DNA from: an uncultured Brevundimonas sp.
Lineage (GTDB): Bacteria > Pseudomonadota > Alphaproteobacteria > Caulobacterales > Caulobacteraceae
DNA: 5,652 nt
Direction: 5' to 3'
Assembly (NCBI GenBank): GCA_946481405.1
Contig: CAMLNY010000106.1
Coordinates: 1 to 5,652 of the forward strand
The stretch's first letter is position 1. Every line of letters starts with the position of its first letter. The notes under the pieces are model-generated. The model saw only the letters and a program-made list of their open reading frames with translations. It was not told where the DNA came from and did not search any database. Position numbers and translations under genes: made by a program. This document shows positions 1 to 5,652 of this stretch, one piece after another.

Positions 1-1180
1 CCTGGCCGGTGTATTTCGAGAAGATCATGCCGCCGACGCCGCCCAGCATGCCGCCGATGCCGACGACCGATCCCACCGCCGAGCGGGGAAACACGTCGCC
101 CGGCAGGGCGTAGAGGTTGGCCGAGAAGCCCTGGTGGGCCGCAGTGGCGACGCCGATGATCAGAACGGCCAGCCAGACGTTCGAGGCGAAGGCGGCGCCC
201 ATGACCGGCACAGCCAGCAGGGCGCAGATCAGCATGGTGATCTTGCGGGCCTTGTTGATCGTCCAGCCCATCTTCATGAAGTTCGAGGACAGCCAGCCGC
301 CGCCCACCGAACCGACGTCCGACAGCAGATAGATGGCGATCAGCGGCGGACCGAACGACTTCAGATCAAGGCCATAGCGCTTGCCCAGGAAGTCCGGCAG
401 CCAGAACAGGAACATCCACCAGATCGGGTCGATCAGGAATTTGCCGAGGGCGAAGGCCCAGGTCTCCTTGACCGTCAGCAGCTTCAGCCAGCCGATCTTC
501 TCGGCGGGGTCCGGCGCATCCTGTTCGATATAGGCCAGTTCGGTGGCCGACAGCTTCTTCTGATCGCGCGGCTTGCGATAGACGATCAGCCAGATCGGCA
601 GCCAGATCAGGCCCAGGATGCCGGTGATCAGGAACGACATCTGCCAGCCGAAGGCCAGCACCAGGGCCGGAACCAGCAGCGGTGTGACGATGGCGCCGAT
701 GTTGGTGCCGGCGTTAAACAGGCCGGTGGCGAGCGCGCGTTCCTTCTTGGGGAACCACTCGGTGACCGCCTTGATGCCGCCCGGGAAGCCGCCGGCCTCG
801 CCGACGCCGAGCAGCATGCGGGCCATGATGAAGTGCGACAGGTCGCGCGCCGCGCCGTGGAAGATGTGGCCCACCTGCCAGATGGCGAAGGCGATGCCCA
901 GACCGAAGCGGGCGCCGATCCTGTCCATGATCCGGCCCCAGATCGCGTAGAACAGGGCGTAGGTCGCCTGGAACCAGAAGACGATGTCGGCATAGTCCGT
1001 CTCGGACCAGCCGAACTCCGTCGACAGGGTCGGCTTCAGCACGCCGATCATCTGACGGTCGACGTAGTTGATGACCATGGCGGCGAACAGCAGCCACATC
1101 ACCAGCCAGCGGTATTTGCCGGGTGATGGAGCCTTGATGCTGATGGGCTCCCTTGCGGCGCCCCCGGTCGTATCGGTCAT
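1..1180 (-). CDS. exuT: MFS hexuronate-type transporter (ACS family), C-terminus cut by window edge
   Basis: Inner-membrane major facilitator of the anion:cation symporter family (ExuT, DgoT, GudP group), expected to bring in a sugar acid with protons. The reading frame is open for 393 codons from ATG at 1180 to the window edge; family members are usually about 430-440 residues, so the last roughly 40-50 are missing. The first membrane segment (about 24-46) ends in NYVDR (38-42). The loop 2-3 motif GRIMDRIGARFG is at 82-93, GEAGGFPG at 127-134 and WFPKKERALATG at 142-153. Asp41, Arg42, Arg121 and Glu128 have the same spacing as the proton-coupling and substrate residues known in E. coli DgoT (Asp46, Arg47, Arg126, Glu133). 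GAGGAGG at 1196-1190 is a strong Shine-Dalgarno 9 nt from the ATG. It lies 77 nt downstream of the hydratase-like gene and is probably cotranscribed with it. Galacturonate, glucuronate or an unsaturated uronate is the likely cargo from context; galactonate or glucarate cannot be excluded. Confidence 0.88.
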   Translation of the reverse strand, partial: MTDTTGGAAREPISIKAPSPGKYRWLVMWLLFAAMVINYVDRQMIGVLKPTLSTEFGWSETDYADIVFWFQATYALFYAIWGRIMDRIGARFGLGIAFAIWQVGHIFHGAARDLSHFIMARMLLGVGEAGGFPGGIKAVTEWFPKKERALATGLFNAGTNIGAIVTPLLVPALVLAFGWQMSFLITGILGLIWLPIWLIVYRKPRDQKKLSATELAYIEQDAPDPAEKIGWLKLLTVKETWAFALGKFLIDPIWWMFLFWLPDFLGKRYGLDLKSFGPPLIAIYLLSDVGSVGGGWLSSNFMKMGWTINKARKITMLICALLAVPVMGAAFASNVWLAVLIIGVATAAHQGFSANLYALPGDVFPRSAVGSVVGIGGMLGGVGGMIFSKYTGQ

Positions 1181-1241
1181 GGACCCGTCCCTCCTCGTTT
1201 GCGCCCGACCCGTCTTGTCACCCGAGGGCGCGACGGGTTCC
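1181..1241 (-). promoter_or_regulatory. Transporter leader with competing RNA helices around the ribosome binding site
   Basis: On the transcript strand four blocks can pair in more than one way. Block 1 is GGAACCCGTC (1241-1232) and is directly followed by block 2, GCGCCC (1231-1226). Block 1' is GACGGGTC (1214-1207), directly followed by block 2', GGGCGC (1206-1201). A second copy of block 1', GACGGGTCC (1189-1181), sits between the Shine-Dalgarno GAGGAGG (1196-1190) and the ATG. Pairing 1:1' with 2:2' gives a pseudoknot order. Pairing 2:2' with the copy next to the ATG gives one long helix that leaves the Shine-Dalgarno in a one-sided bulge. The base complementarity is seen directly; a regulatory role is inferred and unproven, because GC-rich sequence forms stems readily. 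Confidence 0.35.
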
Positions 1242-1257
1242 GGCTGTCACTGACTAC

Positions 1258-2070
1258 CTAGGCCCCGGCCCTCACGACCGAGCAATGAATTTCGCCGACG
1301 CCCGAGAAGGCGCAGACGGCCTGAGCTCCAGCATGGACCCGATGGACGCCGGTGACGGCGCCGGTTGAAACCAGCGTCCCCTCCGTGGCGGGACGGCCGC
1401 GGCGCGCCAGATTCTCGAGCAGGAACCGCACCGATTCCAGAATGCCGCGCGGGATGGAATTCGCCGTGCCCGTGCCGATCACCTGGCCGTCGACGCGGGT
1501 CTCGACCTCGATGCCGTCCAGACGCGCGGCCCAGTCCTCGATCTCCTCGCCCAGGATCAGGCCGCCGTTGTTGCCGAAGTCGGAGGCGACCACAGCCGAG
1601 CCGAGGTCGTTGATGGTGGTCAGCGGGCTGCCGGCCAGTTCGACGCCGATATGGAGGGCGGCGACGGCGGTGGTCGCTTCTTCCAGCGTCCAGTCCAGCT
1701 TGTCAGGGTCGACGGGGCCCATGCGGGCGACGAACTCGGCCTCGACGGCGGCGAACCCGCCCTCGATCTCCGGCAGGGGCGTCGGCTCGGCCGACGGGGT
1801 CCAGAGATTCTGGCGGAAGATGGGACCGGCCAGACGGTGGGTGCCCAGTGTCGGCTGCTGCGGAGGGGGGACCATGCCGACCTTCCAGCCGACGATCTCG
1901 TCGGGGAACAGGCCGATGGCGATTTCCTGCGTCGCATAGGCCGTGGCCATGTCGAGCGGGATACGGCCCGGATAGTCAGCCATGCCGGTCTTCGAAAGGC
2001 GCGCCTCGACGAAGCGTGCGGCGATGTCCGCGACGCCGTCGTTCAGGCTGTGGGCGTCCGCCGCGCTCAC
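1258..2070 (-). CDS. 2-keto-4-pentenoate hydratase-like protein (FAH superfamily, MhpD/HpcG type)
   Basis: A 270-residue protein of the fumarylacetoacetate hydrolase fold, close in length to MhpD and HpcG, which add water to 2-hydroxy-2,4-dienoates from aromatic ring cleavage. Visible family marks are GWKVGM (61-66) with the conserved lysine at 63, the metal-binding pair Glu110 and Glu112 in VEAEFV, Glu144 in GVELAGSP, and ASDFGNNGGLILG (162-174). The three acids match the divalent-metal triad described for MhpD and HpcG, so the protein should be catalytically competent. It is cytoplasmic, with no signal peptide or membrane segment. The start is GTG at 2070 with only a weak purine stretch upstream; ATG at 1983 is a poorer choice because it would remove the N-terminal helix usual in this family. 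It precedes the transporter and is divergent from the LacI gene. No aromatic catabolism gene is nearby, so the true substrate is probably a sugar-acid-derived 2-keto acid; this is an inference. Confidence 0.85.
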   Translation of the reverse strand: MSAADAHSLNDGVADIAARFVEARLSKTGMADYPGRIPLDMATAYATQEIAIGLFPDEIVGWKVGMVPPPQQPTLGTHRLAGPIFRQNLWTPSAEPTPLPEIEGGFAAVEAEFVARMGPVDPDKLDWTLEEATTAVAALHIGVELAGSPLTTINDLGSAVVASDFGNNGGLILGEEIEDWAARLDGIEVETRVDGQVIGTGTANSIPRGILESVRFLLENLARRGRPATEGTLVSTGAVTGVHRVHAGAQAVCAFSGVGEIHCSVVRAGA

Positions 2071-2155
2071 GCCGCGACCGCCGAATGATGTTGAGTGCCC
2101 GTCACGCGCCGCCCCGATATCATATGCCAGATGCCGATCTTGTCGTCGGTGGAAG

Positions 2156-2185
2156 ATGATTGAAGGGGAAGGAAACCGGTGTCAA
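2156..2185 (-). promoter_or_regulatory. Candidate promoter for the hydratase-transporter unit, overlapping operator A
   Basis: Read on the minus strand, a perfect -35 hexamer TTGACA (2185-2180) is followed after 18 bp by AATCAT (2161-2156), four of six matches to the -10 consensus. The -35 hexamer is part of operator A, an arrangement in which a bound LacI protein would block RNA polymerase. A competing candidate nearer the gene is ACGACA (2146-2141), 16 bp, then TATGAT (2124-2119), which has the better -10 but lies clear of the operators. The sequence alone does not decide between them. Confidence 0.35.
2171..2184. promoter_or_regulatory. Candidate LacI-family operator A
   Basis: This is an imperfect palindrome centred between 2177 and 2178 with an ACCGGT core; its right half is GGTGTCA. 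Five of seven symmetric positions pair. The central CG core is typical of LacI-family operators. The same half-site recurs at operator B, 24 bp away centre to centre, and at operator C between the RpiB-like gene and kduI. Assignment to the adjacent LacI-family regulator is inferred from proximity and recurrence. Confidence 0.55.
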
Positions 2186-2194
2186 CGCTCTTGC

Positions 2195-2208
2195 GGACAT
2201 CGGTGTCA
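2195..2208. promoter_or_regulatory. Candidate LacI-family operator B
   Basis: GACATCGGTGTC (2196-2207) is a palindrome with five of six pairs matching, centred between 2201 and 2202, and its right half extends to the exact GGTGTCA found in operator A. It lies about 73 bp before the LacI-family start codon, where it could mediate autorepression. The 24-bp centre-to-centre distance from operator A is not a multiple of about 10.5 bp, so the two sites would sit on roughly different faces of the helix. Confidence 0.5.
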
Positions 2209-2280
2209 TCACAAACCGTGGCCATGGCGTCGGGGAAGGAGCGGTTGTAAGGCTGGACGGCTCACAGCAAGAGGTCGAGC

Positions 2281-3339
2281 TTGACCGACGACGAACCGAC
2301 ATCCGCACGCAGCGGGATCAAGCCCGGAAAGCGGCCGACGATCAACGACGTGGCGCGCATCGCGGCGGTTTCCAAGAAGACGGTCTCGCGGGTGATCAAC
2401 CAATCCCCGTTCGTGCGCGAGGAGACCCGCGTCCGCGTCAACGCGGTGATCGAGGAACTGGGCTTCACCCCGGACGCCCAGGCGCGGGGTCTGGCCTTCC
2501 GCCGCTCATTCCTCGTCGGGCTGATCTACGACAACCCCAGCCCGAACTATGTCGTGAACATGCAGCAGGGGGTTCTGGACGCGCTGCGCGGGTCGGGGCT
2601 TGAACTGGTCGTGCACCCCTGCGTGCGATCCTCCGACACCCTGGTCGCCGACATCCGCGCCTTCGTGGAGCGCCAGAAGCTGTTCGGCGTGATTCTGCCC
2701 CCGTCGATGTCGGAGGACGAGCGGGTGATCGAGGTCCTGCGCGACCTCGACTGTCCCTATGTGCGAATCGCCTCGGTGTCGCTGGACGAGCCGGGCGCCA
2801 TGCTGGTGACCAACGACCATCTGGGCGCGGCGGAGGCCGGACGGCATCTGGCCGATCTGGGCCACAGCCGGATCGGCTTCATCTCGGGCCCCGCCCTGTT
2901 CCGCTCCAGTGCGGTGCGCGGCGGCGGCTTCCGCGAGGCTCTGGCCGAAAAGGGACTGACGCTGGACGACCGCTATGTGGCCGTCGGCGCCTATACGTTC
3001 GAATCGGGGGTGGAGGCGGCGAAGACCCTGCTGGCGCTCGACCCGCCGCCGACCGCCATCTTCACCGGCAACGACGAAATGGCGCTGGGCGTGTTCAAGG
3101 TCGCGCGCGACATGGGTCTGGAGATTCCGCGGGATCTGTCGGTCGTCGGCTATGACGATCTGCCGATGGCGTCGCGGGTCTGGCCGAACCTGACCTCGGT
3201 GCGCCTGCCGATCCGGGACATGGGCCGGATGGCGGCCGAGAAGCTGCTGGCGCCGATGCGGGGGCTGGACCCCGCGAAACTGAACCAGCCGGAAGTGCGA
3301 CCCTCGCTGGTCGTTCGGGATTCGGCGAAGGCCCTCTGA
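2281..3339 (+). CDS. LacI-family transcriptional regulator, probable local uronate repressor
   Basis: A 352-residue DNA-binding repressor of the LacI/GalR family. After about 18 poorly conserved residues comes the helix-turn-helix, TINDVARIAAVSKKTVSRVI (20-39). The hinge helix follows (about 49-74, with EELGFTPDAQARGLA), then a periplasmic-binding-protein-like effector domain starting at FLVGLIYDNPSPNY (77-90) and containing IFTGNDEMALGVF (260-272) and DLSVVGYDDLP (285-295). The start is TTG at 2281: a stop codon at 2248-2250 closes the frame upstream, no ATG or GTG lies between that stop and the helix-turn-helix, and AAGAGG (2269-2274) is correctly placed 6 nt upstream. A TTG start usually lowers translation, which suits a repressor. 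The gene is flanked by two candidate operators and sits amid uronate genes, so the effector is probably a pathway intermediate such as DKI, DKII or KDG. This is functionally analogous to KdgR, though enterobacterial KdgR is an IclR-family protein. Confidence 0.92.
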   Translation: MTDDEPTSARSGIKPGKRPTINDVARIAAVSKKTVSRVINQSPFVREETRVRVNAVIEELGFTPDAQARGLAFRRSFLVGLIYDNPSPNYVVNMQQGVLDALRGSGLELVVHPCVRSSDTLVADIRAFVERQKLFGVILPPSMSEDERVIEVLRDLDCPYVRIASVSLDEPGAMLVTNDHLGAAEAGRHLADLGHSRIGFISGPALFRSSAVRGGGFREALAEKGLTLDDRYVAVGAYTFESGVEAAKTLLALDPPPTAIFTGNDEMALGVFKVARDMGLEIPRDLSVVGYDDLPMASRVWPNLTSVRLPIRDMGRMAAEKLLAPMRGLDPAKLNQPEVRPSLVVRDSAKAL

Positions 3340-3346
3340 AGCCACT

Positions 3347-3370
3347 GAGGCGGCCCTTTCAGGCCGCCTC
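3347..3370. terminator. Shared hairpin between convergent genes (likely bidirectional terminator)
   Basis: A perfect 9-bp stem, GAGGCGGCC paired with GGCCGCCTC, encloses the 6-nt loop CTTTCA. It begins 8 bp after the LacI-family stop codon and ends 12 bp before the stop codon of the convergent RpiB-like gene, the usual place for a two-way terminator. Neither side carries a run of T after the stem, so it is not a classical intrinsic terminator; it may work with Rho or simply protect 3' ends. Confidence 0.6.
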
Positions 3371-3382
3371 CCGGTCCGTGGC

Positions 3383-4042
3383 TTAGGCCGGCTCGGCGAC
3401 CTTCGCGCCGACCAGGCCCTTGATGTAGTCGCGGATGCCCGCGTCCGTGGCGTTGGCGAAGAAGTACTCCTGGAACTTCTCGCCGGCGACCGCCGCCTTC
3501 AGCAGGTCTTGGTCGACGGTCTTCAGCACCGTCAGCATGTCGTGGCAGGTCACGGCCTTCAGTTGCTTCAGGATGCCGCGGTTCCTGGCCATGATCTCGG
3601 CGCGCTCCTTCGGATAGCCGAGGCCGCGCTCGCCTTCGAAGAGCTTGCGATAGACGTCCTGCAGGTTCAGCTCGGCGGCCCAGCCGAAGCCCTTGGCGTA
3701 GGGCATGGAGATGGCGTTGCCGTCGTTGATCTGGCCGAACAGGAAGGCGTCGGTCGGGTCGATGACCAGACCGCAGAAGACGCCCGGCATCGAGTTGCAG
3801 GCGAGCATCGAGCCCATGCCCGTGCCGCAGCCCGTGACGACGAAGTCGGCGGCGCCCGAGTTCAGCAGGATGCCGGCCAGCAGGCCGTTCATCACATAGG
3901 TCAGCGAGGCTTTGTCCTCGGCCGTGTACATGCCGTAGTTGAAGACCTCATGGCCGAGCGGCGTGGCCACGGCGGTCAGGGCGTCGTGGATGATCGCGTT
4001 CTTCGCGGCCTGGCTGTTTTCGGTGATCAGGGCGATTTTCAT
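3383..4042 (-). CDS. RpiB/LacA/LacB-family isomerase, DhuI-like (candidate DKI/DHU isomerase)
   Basis: A 219-residue cytoplasmic protein of the RpiB/LacA/LacB fold, about 70 residues longer than ordinary RpiB through a C-terminal extension (from about residue 145). The family motif GCGTGMG is at 71-77, with Cys72 in the place of the catalytic Cys66 of E. coli RpiB, and [10 protein letters not shown] (105-114) corresponds to the RpiB NDTN segment. Two RpiB residues are changed: the N-terminal Asp-His pair is Glu8-Asn9, and the ring-opening His99 position is Ile105. This argues against a ribose or galactose phosphate substrate. Streptococcal DhuI, an RpiB-fold enzyme, makes the same conversion as KduI (DKI/DHU to DKII), and this gene is divergent from kduI-kduD, so a DhuI-like role is the best inference. 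Start ATG at 4042 is preceded by AGAGGA with 5-nt spacing. It is convergent with the LacI-family gene. The fold is near certain; the reaction is less so. Confidence 0.82.
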   Translation of the reverse strand: MKIALITENSQAAKNAIIHDALTAVATPLGHEVFNYGMYTAEDKASLTYVMNGLLAGILLNSGAADFVVTGCGTGMGSMLACNSMPGVFCGLVIDPTDAFLFGQINDGNAISMPYAKGFGWAAELNLQDVYRKLFEGERGLGYPKERAEIMARNRGILKQLKAVTCHDMLTVLKTVDQDLLKAAVAGEKFQEYFFANATDAGIRDYIKGLVGAKVAEPA

Positions 4043-4115
4043 GGGCGTCCTCTCGGGGAGACTTCGGGGTTGTGGCGAGGGCTTTACCCCTTCGCGTCCT
4101 CATTTGCATCTGGTT

Positions 4116-4131
4116 TTGACACCGGTTACCA
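4116..4131. promoter_or_regulatory. Candidate LacI-family operator C with overlapping -35 for kduI-kduD
   Basis: This site carries TGACACC (4117-4123), the exact reverse complement of the GGTGTCA half-site of operators A and B, followed by GGTTACCA. Read on the minus strand it shares AACCGGTGTCAA with operator A. The plus strand also has a perfect TTGACA (4116-4121), usable as a -35 for kduI, but no convincing -10 follows at 16-18 bp. It lies in the 121-bp divergent region between the RpiB-like gene and kduI, so one bound dimer could control both directions. Confidence 0.55.
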
Positions 4132-4163
4132 AGCACCGCAAACGCCGGTGGGAGGATCGCCGC

Positions 4164-4997
4164 ATGTATCGCAAGACTTATCACGCCACCCACCCGGATT
4201 CGATGGCGGGCGCCTCGAATGACGATCTGCGCGACCGGTACCTGATCACCGACCTGTTCGCGCCGGGCGAGGTGCGGCTGAACTACACCCACTACGAGCG
4301 GATGGTGATCGGCGGCGTCGAGCCCGGCGCGGGCGCGGTCAGCCTGCCGAAACAGACCGAGCCGGCCTCGGCGGCGGGCCAGCCTTACCTCGAGCGGCGC
4401 GAGATGGGCGTCATCAACGTCGGTCAGGCCGACGGCGTCATCACAGTCGACGGCCAGCGCCTGACCCTGAAGCCCAAGGACGGGCTCTACATCCCGATGG
4501 GTTCGGCGGACGTCAGCTTCGAGGGCGCGACGCGCTTCTATGTGGTCTCGACCCCGGCCCATGCGGCCCACCCGCTGACCCTGATCCCCCAGGGTCAGGC
4601 GACGTCGATGGAGCGCGGTGCGCTGGAGACGTCGAACGAGCGGACCATCTACCAGTACATCGTGGCGGGGACCGTAAAGTCCTGCCAGCTGGCCCTGGGC
4701 CTGACGATCCTGAAGCCGGGCAGCGTCTGGAACACCATGCCGCCCCACACCCACGACCGTCGGTCCGAGGCCTATTTCTATTTCGAGCTGGGCGAGGCCA
4801 ACCGGATGTTTCATTTCATGGGCGAGCCGGACAAGGTGCGCCAGATCGTCATGGCCGATTCCGAAGCCGTGGTCAGCCCCCCGTGGTCGATCCACATGGG
4901 GGCGGGCACCTCGAACTACGCCTTCATCTGGGCGATGGGCGGCGAGAACATCGACTATACCGACATGGACGTCCTCGACGTCAGCCAACTGAAGTAG
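4164..4997 (+). CDS. kduI: 5-keto-4-deoxyuronate isomerase (DKI isomerase)
   Basis: Isomerises 4-deoxy-L-threo-5-hexosulose uronate (DKI) to 3-deoxy-D-glycero-2,5-hexodiulosonate (DKII), a cytoplasmic step after lyase cleavage of polyuronides. The 277 residues are one short of E. coli KduI. The double cupin carries the zinc ligands as His195 and His197 in [11 protein letters not shown], Glu202 in SEAYFYFE, and His244 in WSIHMGAG; these match the known E. coli ligands 196, 198, 203 and 245 with a constant shift of one. Other family stretches are [20 protein letters not shown] (25-44) and MGVINVG (81-87). The frame is open further upstream, but ATG at 4164 is chosen because GGAGG (4151-4155) lies 8 nt before it and the protein then begins as KduI should. 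It is followed after 6 nt by kduD, so the two form an operon, preceded by candidate operator C. Confidence 0.97.
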   Translation: MYRKTYHATHPDSMAGASNDDLRDRYLITDLFAPGEVRLNYTHYERMVIGGVEPGAGAVSLPKQTEPASAAGQPYLERREMGVINVGQADGVITVDGQRLTLKPKDGLYIPMGSADVSFEGATRFYVVSTPAHAAHPLTLIPQGQATSMERGALETSNERTIYQYIVAGTVKSCQLALGLTILKPGSVWNTMPPHTHDRRSEAYFYFELGEANRMFHFMGEPDKVRQIVMADSEAVVSPPWSIHMGAGTSNYAFIWAMGGENIDYTDMDVLDVSQLK

Positions 4998-5003
4998 GAC
5001 ATC

Positions 5004-5652
5004 ATGGCCAATCCATTCAGCCTGCAAGGCAAGGTCGCTGTCGTCACGGGCGGCAACACCGGCATCGGTCAGGGCATCGCCCTGGCGCTGGCCGACGCCG
5101 GCGCCTCGATCGTCTCGGTCGCCCGCCGTCCGTCGGACGAGACCGTCGGCCAGGTTCTGGCCAAGGGGGTCAAGGCCATCTCGATCCAGGCCGACCTCGG
5201 CTCCATGGAGCCGATCGACCGCATCGTGAAGGAGGCCACGGATGGCCTCGGCCCCATCGACATTCTGGTCAACAACGCCGGCATCATCCGCCGCGCCGAC
5301 GCCGTGGACTTCACCGAACAGGACTGGGACGACGTCATGAACGTCAACCTGAAGTCGGTCTTCTTCCTGTCCCAGGCCGTGGTCCGCGACATGATCGCCG
5401 GCGACCGTCGCGGGAAGATCATCAACACCGCCTCCATGCTGTCCTATCAGGGCGGGATCCGGGTGCCGTCCTACACCTCGTCCAAGTCGGGCGTCGCGGG
5501 TCTGACCAAGCTGATGGCCAATGAGTGGGCGAAGCACGGCATCAACGCCAACGCCATCGCCCCCGGCTATTTCGCCACCGACAACACCCAGGCCCTGCAG
5601 GACGACCCGGTCCGGTCGAAGGAAATCCTCAGCCGCATCCCGGCCGGGCGCT
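5004..5652 (+). CDS. kduD: 2-deoxy-D-gluconate 3-dehydrogenase / DKII reductase, 3' end cut by window edge
   Basis: A short-chain dehydrogenase that interconverts DKII and 2-keto-3-deoxygluconate, the step after KduI. 216 codons are present; the family has about 253 residues, so some 35-40 are missing. The Rossmann motif TGGNTGIG is at 15-22, NNAG at 90-93, and the catalytic set is Asn115, Ser144, Tyr157 and Lys161 (YTSSK). The stretch INTASMLSYQGGIRVPSYTSS and the segment KLMANEWAKHGINANAIAPGY are highly typical of KduD and separate it from general SDRs. At the end of the second beta strand the sequence is SVARRP (38-43), with two arginines and no acidic residue, which would favour NADPH over NADH, whereas E. 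coli KduD uses mainly NADH; this is an inference. The start ATG at 5004 has AGTAGGA as a short-spaced Shine-Dalgarno that overlaps the kduI stop codon, suggesting translational coupling. Confidence 0.95.
   Translation, partial: MANPFSLQGKVAVVTGGNTGIGQGIALALADAGASIVSVARRPSDETVGQVLAKGVKAISIQADLGSMEPIDRIVKEATDGLGPIDILVNNAGIIRRADAVDFTEQDWDDVMNVNLKSVFFLSQAVVRDMIAGDRRGKIINTASMLSYQGGIRVPSYTSSKSGVAGLTKLMANEWAKHGINANAIAPGYFATDNTQALQDDPVRSKEILSRIPAGR

Noticed and set aside
134..1126. A 330-codon open frame on the plus strand opposite the transporter
   Set aside because: The translation is a low-complexity Q, D, R, G, A-rich string without membrane segments or domains. The minus-strand transporter explains this DNA fully.
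2111..2130. Palindromes GATATC and CATATG side by side as a possible extra operator
   Set aside because: They are short 6-bp palindromes with no copy near the other genes of the locus. The stretch is better explained as part of a possible -10 (TATGAT) on the minus strand.
2160..2603. A plus-strand frame across operators A and B into the LacI-family gene
   Set aside because: It overlaps the regulatory region and the helix-turn-helix coding sequence in another frame, and its product has no recognisable domain.
2506..3345. A 279-codon open frame on the minus strand opposite the LacI-family gene
   Set aside because: It has the same H, R, Q, G-rich composition typical of shadow frames, and the plus strand encodes a complete LacI-family protein.
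3939..4163. A longer N-terminus for KduI, starting at 3939
   Set aside because: It would overlap the 5' end of the divergent RpiB-like gene and add residues absent from KduI proteins; ATG at 4164 has a good Shine-Dalgarno and the right length.
4236..4245. An ACCGGT core inside kduI as a possible fourth operator
   Set aside because: It lacks the GGTGTCA half-site and lies within coding sequence, where ACCGGT is expected by chance in DNA of this composition.
3948..5537. A 529-codon open frame on the minus strand opposite kduI and kduD
   Set aside because: Its translation is rich in D, R, G, H and V with no recognisable domain, and it runs opposite two clearly conserved enzymes. Long antisense frames are common in GC-rich coding sequence because stop codons are rare.

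Overview
The window looks like chromosome from a GC-rich alphaproteobacterium. The base composition, the codon use dominated by G or C at third positions, and the gene set would suit Caulobacterales such as Brevundimonas, Caulobacter or Phenylobacterium. The genus is an inference; no rRNA or other phylogenetic marker is present. The region is a compact sugar-acid locus for unsaturated uronates, the products that pectate lyases and other polysaccharide lyases release from pectin or related polyuronides.

Layout, left to right. Minus strand: an ACS-family MFS transporter (ExuT/DgoT type, C-terminus cut by the window edge), preceded in the same direction by a 2-keto-4-pentenoate hydratase-like protein of the FAH superfamily. 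A 210-bp divergent intergenic region follows. Plus strand: a LacI-family repressor starting at a TTG codon, which ends at a perfect 9-bp hairpin shared with a convergent gene. Minus strand: a long RpiB/LacA/LacB-type isomerase that resembles DhuI. A second divergent intergenic region of 121 bp follows. Plus strand: kduI and kduD, 6 bp apart, with kduD cut by the right edge.

How it fits together. The transporter would import hexuronates or their unsaturated derivatives. KduI, and probably also the RpiB-like protein, would isomerise 4-deoxy-L-threo-5-hexosulose uronate (DKI/DHU) to 3-deoxy-D-glycero-2,5-hexodiulosonate (DKII), and KduD would reduce that to 2-keto-3-deoxygluconate (KDG). The KDG kinase and aldolase are not in the window. 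The role of the hydratase-like enzyme in this pathway is not explained by the textbook route.

Regulation. The same 7-mer half-site (GGTGTCA / TGACACC), embedded in an imperfect palindrome centred on CCGGT or TCGGT, appears twice in the hydratase-lacI intergenic region and once between the RpiB-like gene and kduI. Two copies overlap a TTGACA hexamer. This points to one local LacI regulon covering all the transcription units. The main points for a second look are the pair of unrelated candidate isomerases back to back, the RpiB-like protein's loss of key RpiB residues, the orphan FAH-family enzyme, and a set of competing RNA helices around the transporter's ribosome binding site. I see no mobile elements, CRISPR arrays, tRNAs or rRNAs.
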